Shown here one piece after another: positions 4,619 through 5,621 of a DNA stretch of 5,621 bases. Under the pieces are notes generated by a model. That model worked only from the letters and a program-made list of their open reading frames with translations. It had not been told where the DNA came from and ran no database searches. This stretch comes from Verrucomicrobiales bacterium (lineage in GTDB: Bacteria; Verrucomicrobiota; Verrucomicrobiia; Verrucomicrobiales; DEV007). How positions within the stretch are numbered: the stretch's first letter is position 1; every line of letters starts with the position of its first letter. Location of the stretch: assembly GCA_007123695.1 (NCBI GenBank), contig SLGN01000241.1:1-5621 (forward strand). The letters run 5' to 3'. The position numbers and the translations under genes are program-made.

Positions 4619-5621
4619 CTACTCGAAGGCGCCCCCGTCGTCCATCGGCCCGGTCATTTCGAGGCCGAGTGCCCATTCCAGCAGGGCCTTGCTGTCCTCC
4701 TGGACCTGGGGGCGGGCGCTCTTGAGCACCACGGAAATGCGGTCTTTTCCATCGACGCTGGCGCTGCAGACGAGGCAGTTGCCGGCGGCGTAGGTGAAGC
4801 CGGTCTTCATCCCGTTGCAGCCCTCCATCTGGCCGAGGACCCGGTTGGTGTTGGGCAGGGTGTAGACGCGCCCGTCGTTGAAGACGAAGTCGTAGGTCTT
4901 GGTCGAGACCATCTCGCGGATTTCGGGAATCTGGTAGGCTTCGAAGGCGGCGATGGCGATGTCCCGCGCCGTCGAATACTGGCCCTCGGCGGGAAGTCCG
5001 TGCGGATTGACGAAGTTCGAATCCGTCATCCCGAGATAGCGGGCGAGGCTGTTCATTTTGTCGGCGAAGGCCTCGACGCTGCCGGCGTTGTCGACGGCGA
5101 GGGTCGCGGCGACGTCGTTGCCGCTCTTGACCAGCAGGGCGGTGAGAAGCTGCCGCCGGGTGTAGCGTTCGCCCGGCTTCACTCCGACGACGGTGGGCTC
5201 GACCTTGAGGACCAGTTCGGGAACTTCGACGAGATTGTCGAGGCCGCCCTCCTGGCAGACGACGAGGGCGGTGACGAGCTTCTGCGTGCTGGCCACGGGC
5301 ACGCGCTGCTCGGCGTTTTTCTTGTGGTAGAACTGCATCGTGGCCCCGTCGAGGACGGCGGCGTATTGCCCGTAGATCTCCGGGGCGGGAGGGCCGATCC
5401 AAGTCTGCGGGGGAGGAAGCCGCTCGCGCCGCTTCAGGATCGCCTCGCGCGACTGCAGCATCTCCTCCATCGCGGCGAGAGCCTCCTCGCGCTCGCGGGC
5501 CATGCGCTCGCGCAGGGCGAGATTTTCCTCGCGCGCGGCCAGCGCAGCCTCGCGCGCCCGGATGCTGCGCATGCGGCGGGACAACTGTTCGGCGAGACGC
5601 TCCAGCATCTCGACGCGCCGG
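4619..5621 (-). CDS. D-alanyl-D-alanine carboxypeptidase (S11 family) with N-terminal coiled coil, 5' end outside window
   Basis: The enzyme trims the terminal D-Ala from peptidoglycan stem peptides in the periplasm. Counting from the ATG at 5608, the active-site signatures are all present: S107-T-Q-K110 (SxxK, Ser nucleophile), S162-G-N164 (SxN) and K268-T-G270 (KTG), with the usual S11 surroundings (NFVNPHGL at 198-205, NGMKTGFTYAAGNCLV at 265-280). Residues 1-63 are an Arg/Glu/Ala-rich heptad-like coiled coil (AREAALAAREENLALRER, AREREEALAAMEEM), then a Pro-rich link PPPQTWIGPPAPE. The frame remains open upstream to base 5621 (adding RRVE before the Met), and no signal peptide or membrane segment is visible, so the true start, probably with a signal or anchor, most likely lies outside the window. 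The chain ends soon after the catalytic domain, without the PBP5 C-terminal domain or amphipathic anchor. Four cysteines (118, 264, 278, 281) are unusual near the KTG box. Converges with the hydrolase gene. Confidence 0.92.
   Translation of the reverse strand, partial: RRVEMLERLAEQLSRRMRSIRAREAALAAREENLALRERMAREREEALAAMEEMLQSREAILKRRERLPPPQTWIGPPAPEIYGQYAAVLDGATMQFYHKKNAEQRVPVASTQKLVTALVVCQEGGLDNLVEVPELVLKVEPTVVGVKPGERYTRRQLLTALLVKSGNDVAATLAVDNAGSVEAFADKMNSLARYLGMTDSNFVNPHGLPAEGQYSTARDIAIAAFEAYQIPEIREMVSTKTYDFVFNDGRVYTLPNTNRVLGQMEGCNGMKTGFTYAAGNCLVCSASVDGKDRISVVLKSARPQVQEDSKALLEWALGLEMTGPMDDGGAFE

Noticed and set aside
3057..4793. 578-aa plus-strand frame overlapping the hydrolase
   Set aside because: Strongly Arg/Pro/Ala-rich composition without any motif; a shifted-frame shadow of the hydrolase and of the carboxypeptidase antisense.
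4611..5402. 263-aa minus-strand frame inside the carboxypeptidase
   Set aside because: An Arg-rich shifted frame; the other frame carries all three penicillin-binding motifs.
1..5621. CRISPR array, tRNA, rRNA, riboswitch or toxin-antitoxin pair
   Set aside because: I see no regularly spaced repeats, cloverleaf, conserved rRNA segments or recognisable toxin/antitoxin motifs on either strand.

Overview
The window looks like chromosomal DNA of a Gram-negative, GC-rich bacterium. A member of the PVC group (Verrucomicrobiota) is my best guess. The reasons are an outer-membrane-type lipoprotein, a Tat-exported sugar-isomerase-like protein, a cysteine-rich secreted hydrolase with an Fn3-like tail, and almost no recognisable Shine-Dalgarno sequences. 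This is inference from gene style; there is no rRNA or other marker. The first ~850 bases, and above all 180-300, are clearly more AT-rich than the rest and read as an accessory patch.

Layout, left to right. Bases 1-178 hold the N-terminal part of a REP-associated tyrosine transposase (RAYT, Y1 family) on the minus strand, cut by the window edge at the first His of its HUH motif. Upstream of it (179-365) is AT-rich DNA with a 12-bp palindrome and a small inverted repeat. Then come, all on the minus strand, a small two-helix membrane protein of unknown function (366-752), an 83-aa protein resembling small phage-type proteins (858-1109), and a DUF3313-like lipoprotein (1106-1966); the last two overlap by four bases. 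A near-perfect 19-bp inverted repeat (689-707 and 837-855) encloses the start of the small membrane protein and may be a MITE-like insertion. Next is a Tat-signal TIM-barrel protein of the hydroxypyruvate isomerase family (2098-3021, minus).

A 153-bp divergent intergenic region separates that gene from the only plus-strand gene, a secreted alpha/beta hydrolase with a C-terminal Fn3-like domain (3175-4554). It converges, across a hairpin, on a D-alanyl-D-alanine carboxypeptidase (S11 family) whose visible N-terminus is a long charged coiled coil and whose reading frame stays open to the right window edge.

Most of the gene products are exported or envelope-linked: lipoprotein, Tat substrate, secreted hydrolase and peptidoglycan carboxypeptidase. 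No shared pathway joins them, and apart from the overlapping lipoprotein/83-aa pair they look like independent transcription units. I see no convincing undescribed multi-gene system. The observations most worth following are the inverted-repeat element around 689-855, the RAYT with its possible cognate repeat, and the coiled-coil/carboxypeptidase fusion.
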